Shown here piece after piece: positions 10,446 to 18,976 of a DNA stretch of 64,000 bases. The stretch covers positions 1-64,000 of the forward strand of contig NZ_JUHG01000004.1 of the NCBI RefSeq assembly GCF_000799715.1, given 5' to 3'. A model generated the notes under the pieces. That model was given only the letters and a program-made list of their open reading frames with translations. It had not been told where the DNA came from and did not search any database. Within the stretch, counting starts at the first letter, position 1. Each line of letters starts with the position of its first letter. The position numbers were made by a program, and so were the translations under genes. This stretch comes from Martinezella rhizogenes. GTDB lineage: Bacteria > Pseudomonadota > Alphaproteobacteria > Rhizobiales > Rhizobiaceae.

Positions 10446-10474
10446 ATCCCCGCCGCCTTTCGGGCGGCGGGGAT
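10446..10474 (-). other. Stem-loop between binding-protein and permease genes
   Basis: A 12-bp perfect stem (10446-10457 with 10463-10474) with a 5-base loop lies between the binding-protein stop and the permease start. It has no strong U-run directly after it on the minus strand. By analogy with malE-malF spacers, it probably stabilises the 3' end of the binding-protein mRNA or partly terminates transcription. Confidence 0.55.
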
Positions 10475-10512
10475 GCCGGGCGCGGCTTGGGAGGCACGCC
10501 CGGCTGTGTCAC

Positions 10513-11787
10513 TCATTTTGCAATCGGCAGTCCGGTCGCCGAGGCGATCTGCTGGGCCGCGTCGTCTAGCGCTGCCTTTCCGTCCGGATAGCCGCCGGCA
10601 AGGTACTTCGTCTGTACCGCCTTGATGACTGCGTCGGCGTCGCTGAAATACTGCGTGCCAGGGCTCGGGCGGATCTTCGGCAGGGTTGCGAGAATATCGG
10701 CCCAGACCTTCTGGCCGCCCCAGTATGGCAGTGGCTCGTTGACGAAGGGATCCTTGACCGCCGTCAGCAGCGACGGCACGAGACCAAAGGATTTCAGCAT
10801 GGTGACCTGGCCCTCATTGGTGCCAAGCGTATACTCCAGGAACTTCCAGGCGGCTTCCTTGTTCTTCGAGCTGCTGGCAATCGCCAGCGACGAACCGCCG
10901 AGATTGGCTGCGTGCTGGCCGTCAGCCGTCATGCTTGGCATCGGGTAGACGCCCCATTTGCCGGCGAGATCCGGCGAGGTGGAACGGATAGTGCCTTCAT
11001 ACCAACCGCCATACAGCTGCGATGCGACCTTGCCGGCATTGTTCGACTGGATTTTCTCGTCCCAGTTCGCCGCGCTCAGCAGGCCCGCGTCCTTGATCTC
11101 CTTGACCTTGTCCAAGGCCTTGATGCAGCCGGGCTGGCTGACGGCAATGCTTTGGCTGTCATCCGAGAAATAGCCGCAGCCCTGCTCGTTGGCGAGCATG
11201 CGGAACCATTCGCTGTCGCCGTTGAGATCGGCCTGCGCCATGATCACGCCGGGATTGGCGGCGGATATCTTCTTGCCGGCGGCAATGAAATCGTCCCAGG
11301 TCTTGATCGTTGCCGGATCGACGCCGGCCTTCTCGTAGAGATCACGGCGGTAGAACACCGCGACTGGACCGGAATCCCAGGGCATGGCATAGGCGGCATC
11401 GCCGACTTCGAGTTCGGCGCGCTTGAAATCCGGGAATTGCTTCTTGAGTTCGTCCGTGTAGCCGAGCTTCGTCAGATCGGTCAGGCAGTCCGGGAAACGG
11501 TTCCAGAAGATCGAGGCCTTGTGGTTCTCGATCGACATGATGTCCGGCAGGCCGTCGCCACCGGCGGCGCAAGCGGGCAGCATCTTATCGAAGACCTGTG
11601 GGTTGCCGATGTCCTGCACATCGACCTTGATATCCGGATATTTTTTGTTGAAGCCCTCAAGCGTGGATTTCAGCGCCGATGCGGCGACGTTCCAGCTCCA
11701 GACGGTAATGGTGGTTTGCTCGGCGAATGCGGAGCCGGATGCAAGCATGGCGGCGAGTGTTGTCGCGCCAAGAAGTTTTAAACGCAT
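10513..11787 (-). CDS. Extracellular sugar-binding protein of ABC transporter
   Basis: A 424-residue family 1 solute-binding protein. Residues 1-22 form a classic signal peptide ending SGSAFA, so the mature protein is periplasmic. The mature part begins with the beta strand TITVWSWN and contains the conserved region YAMPWDSGPVAVFYRRDLYEKAG. It captures a sugar or oligosaccharide and delivers it to the two permeases. It is first in the operon and divergent from the AraC regulator, with 92 bases between the starts. The ligand cannot be assigned from sequence. Confidence 0.94.
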   Translation of the reverse strand: MRLKLLGATTLAAMLASGSAFAEQTTITVWSWNVAASALKSTLEGFNKKYPDIKVDVQDIGNPQVFDKMLPACAAGGDGLPDIMSIENHKASIFWNRFPDCLTDLTKLGYTDELKKQFPDFKRAELEVGDAAYAMPWDSGPVAVFYRRDLYEKAGVDPATIKTWDDFIAAGKKISAANPGVIMAQADLNGDSEWFRMLANEQGCGYFSDDSQSIAVSQPGCIKALDKVKEIKDAGLLSAANWDEKIQSNNAGKVASQLYGGWYEGTIRSTSPDLAGKWGVYPMPSMTADGQHAANLGGSSLAIASSSKNKEAAWKFLEYTLGTNEGQVTMLKSFGLVPSLLTAVKDPFVNEPLPYWGGQKVWADILATLPKIRPSPGTQYFSDADAVIKAVQTKYLAGGYPDGKAALDDAAQQIASATGLPIAK

Positions 11788-11879
11788 TGAAAATCCTCCC
11801 TTTTCAATTGCCGTCCTCTAACGAACGCGCTTAAACTATCTGTCGGTACGCTTCTGTCTCCTAAAAAGGGAACATTGAC
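11788..11879. promoter_or_regulatory. Divergent control region of the sugar cassette
   Basis: The 92 bases separate the binding-protein start (minus) and the AraC-type start (plus). The region should hold both promoters and the AraC-protein site. I could not pick out a convincing -35/-10 pair or direct repeats by eye. AAGGGA at 11866-11871 is the ribosome site for the AraC gene. Confidence 0.4.
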
Positions 11880-12818
11880 TTGGCGAAAAGTAAGGTGGGT
11901 GATCGAGCGGTCTATCAGCCGGGTGCGAGCAGCATTGAGGGGCTGCCGACCACCCTGCAGATGTTTCATACCCATCCTCCCCTGATGGCGAAGCCGCATT
12001 GGCATGCGCAGGTCGAGATCAACTATATCATGCGTGGCACCGTGCATTATCGCATGAACGATCATGAAGTTCAGCTGCGGGCTGGGGATATCTGTCTGTT
12101 CTGGGGCGGGCAGCCGCATCAGATGGACGATTCGTCGGAGGATTCGATCTATGCCGGCGCGCATCTGCCGCTGGTGCATTTTTTCCGCATGCGCCTGCCG
12201 CTCGATATTTCCGGCCGGTTGATGCGGGGACAGATCCTGGTGACCTCGGCGACCGATGCCGCCGACAACGAAAATTTCGCGCGCTGGTATCGCTATGCCG
12301 TCTCCGGCGATCCGGCCAAGGCCGGCCATGCGGTCGCCGAACTCCTGCTGCGCCTGGAACGCATCGCCTTCGAGCCCTATCTCATGCTGCCGGAAAAGCG
12401 CGAGCCCGAGATGGGTGGGCAGGTGCATCCGCAATCGTCCCGCAGCCTGGCGCGCATGTGCGATTTCATTGCCGGCAATTTTCTGCATGATATCGATACG
12501 GTCGATATCGCCAAGGCGGCGGACCTGCATCCGAAATATGCGATGAACCTCTTCAAGAAATGCACGGGCATGACGCTCGCCAAATATGTCAACCTGCTGC
12601 GCCTGTCGCGCGCCCAGGCGATGCTGATGCGGGATGGCGCCAACGTGCTGCAGGTGGCGATGGACAGCGGCTTCGGCTCGATCAGCGCCTTCAACAAGTC
12701 CTTCCGACATATCGCCGGCATGACGCCCTCGGATTTCCGCCGGGACATGCGGGTCTTGACCGCCATGAATGTCGAGGCCATCAGGCCCCCGATGCGGCGG
12801 CCCGCCCCGCAATTCTAG
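11880..12818 (+). CDS. AraC-family regulator with N-terminal cupin (MelR-like)
   Basis: A 312-residue regulator. The N-terminal half is a sugar-sensing cupin fold, marked by HWHAQVEINYIMRG and RAGDICLFWGGQPH. The C-terminal ~100 residues contain two helix-turn-helix units, including VDIAKAADLHPKYAMNLFKK and the AraC signature region around DSGFGSISAFNKSFRHIAG. The start is TTG 11880, 8 bases after AAGGGA. It is divergent from the ABC operon and followed by the isomerase gene, so it is the likely substrate-responsive regulator of both. Confidence 0.92.
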   Translation: MAKSKVGDRAVYQPGASSIEGLPTTLQMFHTHPPLMAKPHWHAQVEINYIMRGTVHYRMNDHEVQLRAGDICLFWGGQPHQMDDSSEDSIYAGAHLPLVHFFRMRLPLDISGRLMRGQILVTSATDAADNENFARWYRYAVSGDPAKAGHAVAELLLRLERIAFEPYLMLPEKREPEMGGQVHPQSSRSLARMCDFIAGNFLHDIDTVDIAKAADLHPKYAMNLFKKCTGMTLAKYVNLLRLSRAQAMLMRDGANVLQVAMDSGFGSISAFNKSFRHIAGMTPSDFRRDMRVLTAMNVEAIRPPMRRPAPQF

Positions 12819-12887
12819 CCGCAAGCCCCTTGCCGTCGCCGCTGCTCTGTCGCACTTCTCTAGGTCTGTTTGGGAGAGGGGATTTTC

Positions 12888-13658
12888 ATGCGACAATTTT
12901 CGGCCTGTATCGAATGGCTGTTTGCTCGCGAGGGCGATGATTTTGCTGATCGTATCAGCCTGGCGCATCGGGCGGGCCTGAGTGCGGTCGAGTTCTGGCG
13001 CTGGACGAACAAGGATCTGGATGCGATCGCATCAGCAGTCGCGGAAACGGGTATGGCCGTTGCCGGCATTGTCGCCGAGCCGATGATCGCGCTGACGAAT
13101 CCGGCTAATAAGGAGGCCTGGCTGGAGGGATTGGGGAAATCCGTCAAGGTGGCCCAACGCCTCGGCGCTCCGGTTCTGATTGCGCAGGCGGGCGACGATC
13201 TGCCGGAGTTTTCACGCGCCGAGCAGCGCGCCGCCTTGATCTGCGCCCTGCGCGCCGGCGCCGATATTCTGGAGGGCTCGGGCGTGCACCTCGGCCTTGA
13301 ACCGCTGAACACGCTGGTCGATCATGCCGGCTACTATCTGTCCTCGACAGTGGAAGGTCTTGATATCGTCGACGAGGTTGGCCGGCCGGAAGTGGGCATT
13401 GTCTATGACATCTATCATTCGGCCGTGATGGGCGAGCGCACCGAGGAGGTCGTTGCCGGGCGCATCGATCGTATCGTCCATGTCCATATCGCCGATCACC
13501 CCGGCCGCAATGATCCGGGCACGGGTGAGATTGATCTCGTTGACCGGCTGAATTGGCTGTTCGCCCATGGTTACGAGGGCAGGGTGGGGCTCGAATACAA
13601 GCCGAAGACGGACGACGCCGAAGCTGTTCAGGCGGTGGTGAAGCTGCTATCGGCTTGA
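12888..13658 (+). CDS. Hydroxypyruvate isomerase-like TIM-barrel protein
   Basis: A 256-residue sugar phosphate isomerase/epimerase-like TIM barrel. Metal-site segments include GLEPLN, VYDIYHSAV, HVHIADHPGRNDPGTGEI and the terminal GLEYKP, which match the hydroxypyruvate isomerase (Hyi) subfamily. Hyi converts hydroxypyruvate to tartronate semialdehyde in glyoxylate-type pathways, but related proteins act on other ketoses. I start at ATG 12888, after GAGAGGGG; an in-frame TTG lies at 12870. It sits 69 bases after the AraC gene and is probably part of the same sugar catabolic unit. Confidence 0.82.
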   Translation: MRQFSACIEWLFAREGDDFADRISLAHRAGLSAVEFWRWTNKDLDAIASAVAETGMAVAGIVAEPMIALTNPANKEAWLEGLGKSVKVAQRLGAPVLIAQAGDDLPEFSRAEQRAALICALRAGADILEGSGVHLGLEPLNTLVDHAGYYLSSTVEGLDIVDEVGRPEVGIVYDIYHSAVMGERTEEVVAGRIDRIVHVHIADHPGRNDPGTGEIDLVDRLNWLFAHGYEGRVGLEYKPKTDDAEAVQAVVKLLSA

Positions 13659-13661
13659 CGC

Positions 13662-14549
13662 TCAGACCGGCTCGAGCACGCCGAAGACGGCGACCAGCGC
13701 GATGACGGCGACACCGAGGACGATTTCGGCGATACTGCCGAGGCGGATGGTATTCAGCGCTCGCGCCTGATCGTGCCCGATACGCGGCACGAGAACATAA
13801 CGATTGACGATCGCCAGCAGGCTCATGCCGGCGACCAGCGCGATCTTGAGGCCAAGCAGCGCCTGATAGGGCGATGACCAGTCCGTCGGCAGATGCTTCA
13901 GGACCAGCATCGTATTGACGATGCCCGACGCGATCACCAGCGCTACGGCGATGTGCCCGGTCGTCGAGAAGCGCCTTAGCGCCAGCAGCGCCTCCACCCG
14001 GTACTCGGGCCGACTCAGAAGCCGGAGAATGGGGATCAGCGGCACCAGAGCGCCCAGCCAGCCGCCACCGGCCAGAACGTGCAGCATATCGTTGGCGCTA
14101 TGCGCCATCCTCAGCCAGCCCTCATGCATCGAGGCGTGCCCGGTCAGCACGAGTGCGGCGAGGCCGAAGCCGGAACCAAGCGCGATGCCCCTATGACGCC
14201 AATCTCCCGGCAGCGGCAAAGCGAGAAGGAGGATGAGTGCGGCCACAGCCTGTGCGAGCCAGGCTTGCCCCACCGTCGTCTCAAACAGGACCGCGTGGAG
14301 CGTGCCGGCATCGATGGCGTCGCTCCAGCCGCTGCCGATACCGGCGGCAGCAAGCGGCAGCGAAATGACGGTCGTCAGGCCGGCAACCAAAGCGGCGGCG
14401 ACGGATACGCTGATGAACATATGCCAGACCCTGTCAGCCAGTGCTTTCGGCACCATAAGGCAAAGATAGGCCGAGGTGCCCCACAGAAGCATCAGCGATG
14501 CATCGTGAAGGAAGCGGCATACTGCCAGCGCTGTGTCCGGGTCGATCAA
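13662..14549 (-). CDS. copD: Copper resistance protein CopD family membrane protein
   Basis: A 295-residue protein with about eight hydrophobic segments. It belongs to the CopD/YcnJ family, which works with periplasmic CopC in copper transfer across the inner membrane. The start is TTG 14549, and its TTGA overlaps the copC stop (14546-14548) by translational coupling. Family resemblance rests on the helix pattern, the position after copC and segments such as GHASMHEGWLRMAHSANDM, rich in His and Met. Whether it imports copper or protects against it is not decided by sequence. Confidence 0.88.
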   Translation of the reverse strand: MIDPDTALAVCRFLHDASLMLLWGTSAYLCLMVPKALADRVWHMFISVSVAAALVAGLTTVISLPLAAAGIGSGWSDAIDAGTLHAVLFETTVGQAWLAQAVAALILLLALPLPGDWRHRGIALGSGFGLAALVLTGHASMHEGWLRMAHSANDMLHVLAGGGWLGALVPLIPILRLLSRPEYRVEALLALRRFSTTGHIAVALVIASGIVNTMLVLKHLPTDWSSPYQALLGLKIALVAGMSLLAIVNRYVLVPRIGHDQARALNTIRLGSIAEIVLGVAVIALVAVFGVLEPV

Positions 14550-14914
14550 GGCTTCACGGTGAAGGTGTAGCTGCCATTGGTCTTATGGCCATCGGTGGAA
14601 AGGACATGCCATTCGACGGCATAGGTGCCCGCGCCGAGGGCTTCGGAAACCGGAACCGTTAGGCCGGTTCCGTTCCGCGCCAGATCGGGATCACCGAGCT
14701 TGACGACGGCCTTGCCCGGGCCGGTCACTTTGACACCGGAGAATTTGAGGTTCAGGCTCTCCGTGAAGGTCAGGTCCAGTTCACTGGGCGAGCTTGCGAC
14801 CGTGCTTTTGTCGGCGGGCTCAGCCGATTTCAGATGCGCATGTGCAAAGGCCTGCCCGGCAAGGGCGAGAGTGAGAGCGGCGGCAAGGCTGAGCCTAGTG
14901 ATGGTCGTGGCTAT
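14546..14914 (-). CDS. copC: Copper-binding periplasmic protein CopC, apparent ATA start
   Basis: Reading the frame backward from the stop gives a complete CopC of 122 residues. It has a signal peptide ending GQAFA, a mature N-terminus HAHLKSAEPADKSTV, and the C-terminal copper-site region EWHVLSTDGHKTNGSY. No ATG, GTG or TTG precedes the signal peptide in frame. The codon at normal distance (6 bases) after a strong AGAGGAGGA is ATA at 14914-14912. The first in-frame GTG (14728) would delete the signal peptide and the copper-binding N-terminus, so I reject it. The gene is real by content; the start is either a true ATA start or a recent ATG-to-ATA change or sequence error. Confidence 0.85.
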   Translation of the reverse strand: MATTITRLSLAAALTLALAGQAFAHAHLKSAEPADKSTVASSPSELDLTFTESLNLKFSGVKVTGPGKAVVKLGDPDLARNGTGLTVPVSEALGAGTYAVEWHVLSTDGHKTNGSYTFTVKP

Positions 14915-15164
14915 GAAAAGTCCTCCTCTTGAGCTATCGAGCGCGATAGGATTGTGGATACCTCATGTCAACTTTTGACGTGCGAAATAAGCCCATTCAG
15001 GACGCTTTGCCGCAAGGTAACGTTTTCTTGACGGCTTGCGGCGACGTAGAGGGCTGACGGAAGCGTTTATGTCCATGACTCGGCAAAGAATCGTCGTTTT
15101 TCGATCATTCTTGCTGATGTGGGTTAGAGCGCTCGGAATGCTGATGTTTCGATGAGAGAGTTTC

Positions 15165-15938
15165 ATGGTGGCAAATACGATACGCGAAAAAGTGACGCGT
15201 GGCTTCGGCCAGCAGCGGCGTCGTGAGCGGCTCGATCTCCTCGATATGCCCACCTATGTGATCGGCGACGTACATGGACGTTACGATCTCCTGAGCGCGC
15301 TGGAGCGCAAGATTTTCACCGATGCCGCCACGCTACCCGGCCGCAAGCTGATTATCATGCTTGGCGACTATATCGATCGCGGTCCGGCCTCGGCGCGGGT
15401 CATCAGCCGGCTGATGGCGCCGCCGCCGAACGGTTTCGACCGGATCTGCCTCACCGGCAATCATGAAATGGCGATGCTGGAGTATATCGACGGAGACGTA
15501 TCCCTGGACGACTGGGTGGCGCTCGGCGGCGACGCGACGCTGAAGTCCTATGGTGCGGATATCCAGACTTTGCGGCAACAATATCCCCAGCAAAAAAAGC
15601 TCGACACCTTCATCCGGACTTGGCTGCCCGACGACCATATCAATTTCCTCCGCAGCCTGCCGATCCTGCTCGACACGCCGGAGGTGCTGTTCGTCCATGC
15701 CGGCATCGATCCGGACCGGCCGATCGCGGAGCAGGCGGATGACGATCTCGTCTACATCCGCTCGCGCTTCCATGACAGCGCGCAGCCGCTGCCGAAGCTG
15801 ATCATTCACGGCCACACGCCGGTGAAGGAAGCCGACGCGAATGGGCTGCGGCTCAACATCGATACCGGCGCCTTCTATTCCGGAAAGCTGACGGCGGCCC
15901 GGCTGTGGCAGGGCCGCGTCCTCATTACGACAACATAA
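15165..15938 (+). CDS. Metallophosphoesterase (PPP-type serine/threonine phosphatase-like)
   Basis: A 257-residue calcineurin-like phosphoesterase with the full metal-site set in order: GDVHGRYD (about residues 33-40), GDYIDRG, GNHE, and near the C-terminus HGHTP. This is the bacterial PPP/ApaH-like group, which can hydrolyse phosphoproteins or dinucleoside polyphosphates; the substrate is open. ATG 15165 follows a 250-base spacer shared with the divergent copC-copD unit, where no other gene is seen. The first ~28 residues are basic and without homology that I recognise. Confidence 0.88.
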   Translation: MVANTIREKVTRGFGQQRRRERLDLLDMPTYVIGDVHGRYDLLSALERKIFTDAATLPGRKLIIMLGDYIDRGPASARVISRLMAPPPNGFDRICLTGNHEMAMLEYIDGDVSLDDWVALGGDATLKSYGADIQTLRQQYPQQKKLDTFIRTWLPDDHINFLRSLPILLDTPEVLFVHAGIDPDRPIAEQADDDLVYIRSRFHDSAQPLPKLIIHGHTPVKEADANGLRLNIDTGAFYSGKLTAARLWQGRVLITTT

Positions 15939-15951
15939 TTAGCCGGCTACA

Positions 15952-17433
15952 TCACAGGTTTCCGATGCAGAGGTATTTCATTTCGAGATAGTCGTCGGCG
16001 CCATGGCGCGAGCCTTCGCGGCCAAGGCCGGATTGCTTGATTCCGCCAAAGGGCGCGGTTTCTGCCGACATCAGGCCGGTATTGATGCCGACCATGCCGT
16101 ATTCCAGCGCCTCGGCAATCCGCCAGACCTTCTTCAGATCGCCGGCGAAGAAATAGGCGGCGAGGCCGAATTCCGTATCGTTGGCCTGCGCGATGACGTC
16201 GTCCACCGTCTCGAAACGGAAGAGCGGCGCCACCGGCCCGAAGGTCTCCTCGCGGGCGACCTTCATGGTCCGGTCGATGCCGGTGAGAATGGTCGGCGTG
16301 AAGAAGGTGCCGGGGCCGTCGATGCGCTTGCCGCCGGTCAGCACCTTCGCGCCCTTTGATACGGCATCGCGGACATGATCCTCGACCTTGGCAATGCCCT
16401 GCTCGTCGATTAGCGGGCCGATGGCAACGCCAGGCGTGAAGCCATCTCCGACCGCAAGCTCGGCCACCTTGGCGGCGAGTTTGGCTGCGAAGGCATCATA
16501 GACATTGGACTGCACATAGATGCGGTTGGCGCAGACGCAGGTCTGGCCGGCATTGCGATACTTGGAGGCGATCGCGCCTTCGACGGCGGCGTCGAGATCG
16601 GCATCGTCAAAGACGATGAACGGGGCATTGCCGCCAAGCTCCAGGCTGACTTTCTTGATCTGATCGGAGCACTGGCGCATGAGGATGCGGCCGACTTCTG
16701 TCGAGCCGGTGAAGCTGATCTTGCGCACCTTGGCATTGCCGCAGAGCTCACGGCCGATCGCCGGGCCATCGACACCGACGATGACGTTGAAAACGCCGGC
16801 CGGAATTCCTGCCTGCTCGGCCAGCACCGCCAGCGCGATCGCCGACAGCGGCGTCTGCTCGGCGGGCTTGGAGACGACCGTGCAGCCGACGGCGAGCGCC
16901 GGCGCAACCTTGCGGGCAATCATTGCCGCCGGGAAGTTCCAGGGGGTAATCGTGCCGACGACACCGACCGGCTGCCGGATGACCAGCATTCGCTTGTCGT
17001 TGGATGGGGCGGGAATGGTTTCGCCATAGATGCGCTTGGCCTCTTCCGCGTACCATTCGACATAGGAAGCGGCATAAAGGATCTCGCCCTTGGCCTCGGG
17101 GAGCGGCTTGCCCATTTCGGCCGTCAGGATGGCGCCCAGCTCATCGGCATTGGCGACCATCAGGTCGAACCACTTGCGCAGGATGGCGCTGCGTTCCTTG
17201 GCCGGGCGTGCGGCCCAGGCGGCTTGCGCGGCATAGGCAGCATCGATCGCTGCCGTGGTCTCGGCAGCACCCATATCGGGCAGGCTCGCCAGCACTTCGC
17301 CGGTTGCCGGGTTGATGACATCGAAGGTCTTCGTCGCACCGCCCGCCGTCCAGACGCCATTGATATAGCCGGCGTCGCGCAGGAAGGGCGAGGAGAAGGG
17401 AACATGCTTGGTCATTGCGGTCGTGAAGGTCAT
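15952..17433 (-). CDS. gabD: Succinate-semialdehyde dehydrogenase (NADP+)
   Basis: A 493-residue aldehyde dehydrogenase that oxidises succinate semialdehyde to succinate, the second step of GABA breakdown. Visible marks are TPWNFPAAMIARK, the NAD(P)-contact FTGSTEVG, the catalytic Glu in LELGGNAPFIVF and the catalytic Cys in NAGQTCVCANR. I start at ATG 17433 (MTFTTAMTK) after GGAG with 8 bases of spacing; the frame is open further upstream but that part is unrelated. It lies 74 bases after gabT on the same strand, completing a gabT-gabD operon. Confidence 0.95.
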   Translation of the reverse strand: MTFTTAMTKHVPFSSPFLRDAGYINGVWTAGGATKTFDVINPATGEVLASLPDMGAAETTAAIDAAYAAQAAWAARPAKERSAILRKWFDLMVANADELGAILTAEMGKPLPEAKGEILYAASYVEWYAEEAKRIYGETIPAPSNDKRMLVIRQPVGVVGTITPWNFPAAMIARKVAPALAVGCTVVSKPAEQTPLSAIALAVLAEQAGIPAGVFNVIVGVDGPAIGRELCGNAKVRKISFTGSTEVGRILMRQCSDQIKKVSLELGGNAPFIVFDDADLDAAVEGAIASKYRNAGQTCVCANRIYVQSNVYDAFAAKLAAKVAELAVGDGFTPGVAIGPLIDEQGIAKVEDHVRDAVSKGAKVLTGGKRIDGPGTFFTPTILTGIDRTMKVAREETFGPVAPLFRFETVDDVIAQANDTEFGLAAYFFAGDLKKVWRIAEALEYGMVGINTGLMSAETAPFGGIKQSGLGREGSRHGADDYLEMKYLCIGNL

Positions 17434-17507
17434 GATATGCACTCCGGAGAGGATATTGCCCGGCCATCGCGCCGGGCGTTGTGGGAATAGGATTGGCGCG
17501 AGCGCCG

Positions 17508-18779
17508 TTATTTGCCGGCGCTTGCTTCCAGCATCGAGGCTTCCAGAATGTCGAGCGCCTCGCTGAACACGCCGTCCTGGATGGTGATCGGCGAGAGGAA
17601 GCGGATGACATTGCCGTGGACACCACAGGTGAGCAGGATCAGGCCCTTGTCCAGGGCGATCAGGCGCACCCTGTTGGCGAAGTCCGCGCTTGGCAGCTTC
17701 GTCGTCGCATCGTTGAACTCGACGGCGTTCATGAAGCCGGGACCGCGAATGTCGACGATTTCTGGCACCTTGTCGCGCAGCGATTCCAGCCGTTGCTTCA
17801 GCCGCGAGCCGAGCTGGTTGGCGCGGTTGCACAGGTCTTCATCGACGATGACGTCGAGCACGGCATGGGCGGCGGCGATACCGATCGGATTTCCGCCATA
17901 GGTGCCGCCGAGGCCACCCGGTCCCGGCGCATCCATGATCTCGGCCCGGCCGGTGACGGCGGCAAGCGGGAAGCCGCCGGCGAGGCTCTTTGCCATCGTC
18001 ATGAGGTCGGGCGCGACCTCGTGATGGTCCATGGCGAACATCTTGCCGGTGCGGGCAAAGCCCGTCTGAACTTCATCGGCAATGAGCAGAATGCCGTGCT
18101 GGTCGCAAAGTTCCCGCAGCGCCTTCATGAAGGAGGCTGGTGCCGAGTAAAAACCGCCTTCGCCCTGCACCGGCTCGATGATGATGGCGGCGACGCGCTG
18201 TGGATCGACATCGGCGGCAAACAGTTTCTTCAGCGCGGCCAGCGACTGTTCGACGGTGACGCCGTGCAGCGGCACGGGGAAGGGCGCATGGAAGACATCA
18301 CCCGGCATCGAGCCGAAGCCGACCTTGTAGGGCACGACCTTGCCGGTCAGCGCCATGCCCATGAAGGTCCGGCCATGGAAGCCGCCGCCAAAGGCGATGA
18401 CGGCCGAGCGGCCGGTTGCGGCGCGGGCGATCTTGATGGCATTCTCGACCGCCTCGGCGCCAGTGGTGACGAAGATGGTCTTCTTGGCGAAATCGCCCGG
18501 CGTCAGCGCATTGAGACGCTCGGCAAGATGCACGTAGCTTTCATAGGGCACGACCTGATGGCAGGTGTGGGTGAAACGGTCGAGCTGTTCCTTGACGGCG
18601 GCGATGACGCGGGGATGGCGATGGCCGGTGTTGACCACGGCGATGCCGGAGGCGAAGTCGATATAGCGACGCCCTTCCTTGTCCCAGATCTCCGAGTTTT
18701 CAGCCCGGTCGGCATAGATCTGCGTGGTCATGCCGACGCCGCGGGAAATGGCGGCATTCTTCCGGTCTGTCAGGGTCAT
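17508..18779 (-). CDS. gabT: 4-aminobutyrate aminotransferase
   Basis: A 423-residue class III aminotransferase that transfers the amino group of GABA to 2-oxoglutarate, giving succinate semialdehyde. It has the PLP signature LLIADEVQTGFARTG with the Asp contacting the pyridine nitrogen, and the Schiff-base Lys in TMAKSLAGGFPLAA. It is first in the gabT-gabD operon and divergent from the MerR-XRE-cupin regulator, with a 197-base spacer rich in inverted repeats. Confidence 0.95.
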   Translation of the reverse strand: MTLTDRKNAAISRGVGMTTQIYADRAENSEIWDKEGRRYIDFASGIAVVNTGHRHPRVIAAVKEQLDRFTHTCHQVVPYESYVHLAERLNALTPGDFAKKTIFVTTGAEAVENAIKIARAATGRSAVIAFGGGFHGRTFMGMALTGKVVPYKVGFGSMPGDVFHAPFPVPLHGVTVEQSLAALKKLFAADVDPQRVAAIIIEPVQGEGGFYSAPASFMKALRELCDQHGILLIADEVQTGFARTGKMFAMDHHEVAPDLMTMAKSLAGGFPLAAVTGRAEIMDAPGPGGLGGTYGGNPIGIAAAHAVLDVIVDEDLCNRANQLGSRLKQRLESLRDKVPEIVDIRGPGFMNAVEFNDATTKLPSADFANRVRLIALDKGLILLTCGVHGNVIRFLSPITIQDGVFSEALDILEASMLEASAGK

Positions 18780-18816
18780 CGCGCTGTTCTCCAGAGATAA
18801 AGAAAGTTCGAATTAT

Positions 18817-18869
18817 CTTGCAGAACTTCTGCAAGTTCTTTAGAAAAATTCCTACATTTTTCCTGCAAG
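18817..18869. promoter_or_regulatory. Overlapping inverted repeats, likely operator for gabT and its regulator
   Basis: Two perfect 7-bp inverted repeats overlap. CTTGCAG (18817-18823) pairs with CTGCAAG (18829-18835). AGAACTT (18822-18828) pairs with AAGTTCT (18833-18839). A third CTGCAAG stands at 18863-18869. The spacer is AT-rich and lies between the gabT start (18779) and the regulator start (18977). Binding by the divergent regulator is inferred. Confidence 0.6.
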
Positions 18870-18976
18870 ATATCAAGCGGCATTTTGTGGGGGTGACAAG
18901 AAACCGGTCGAGGCTCACGCAAGCCGGCCATCCATGCTAAGCAAATCAAAAGACTAAGATCAGGAATCATTGGCAA

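Noticed and set aside
14546..14728. A short GTG-started version of copC
   Set aside because: It would lack the signal peptide and copper-binding N-terminus, which are intact in frame upstream.
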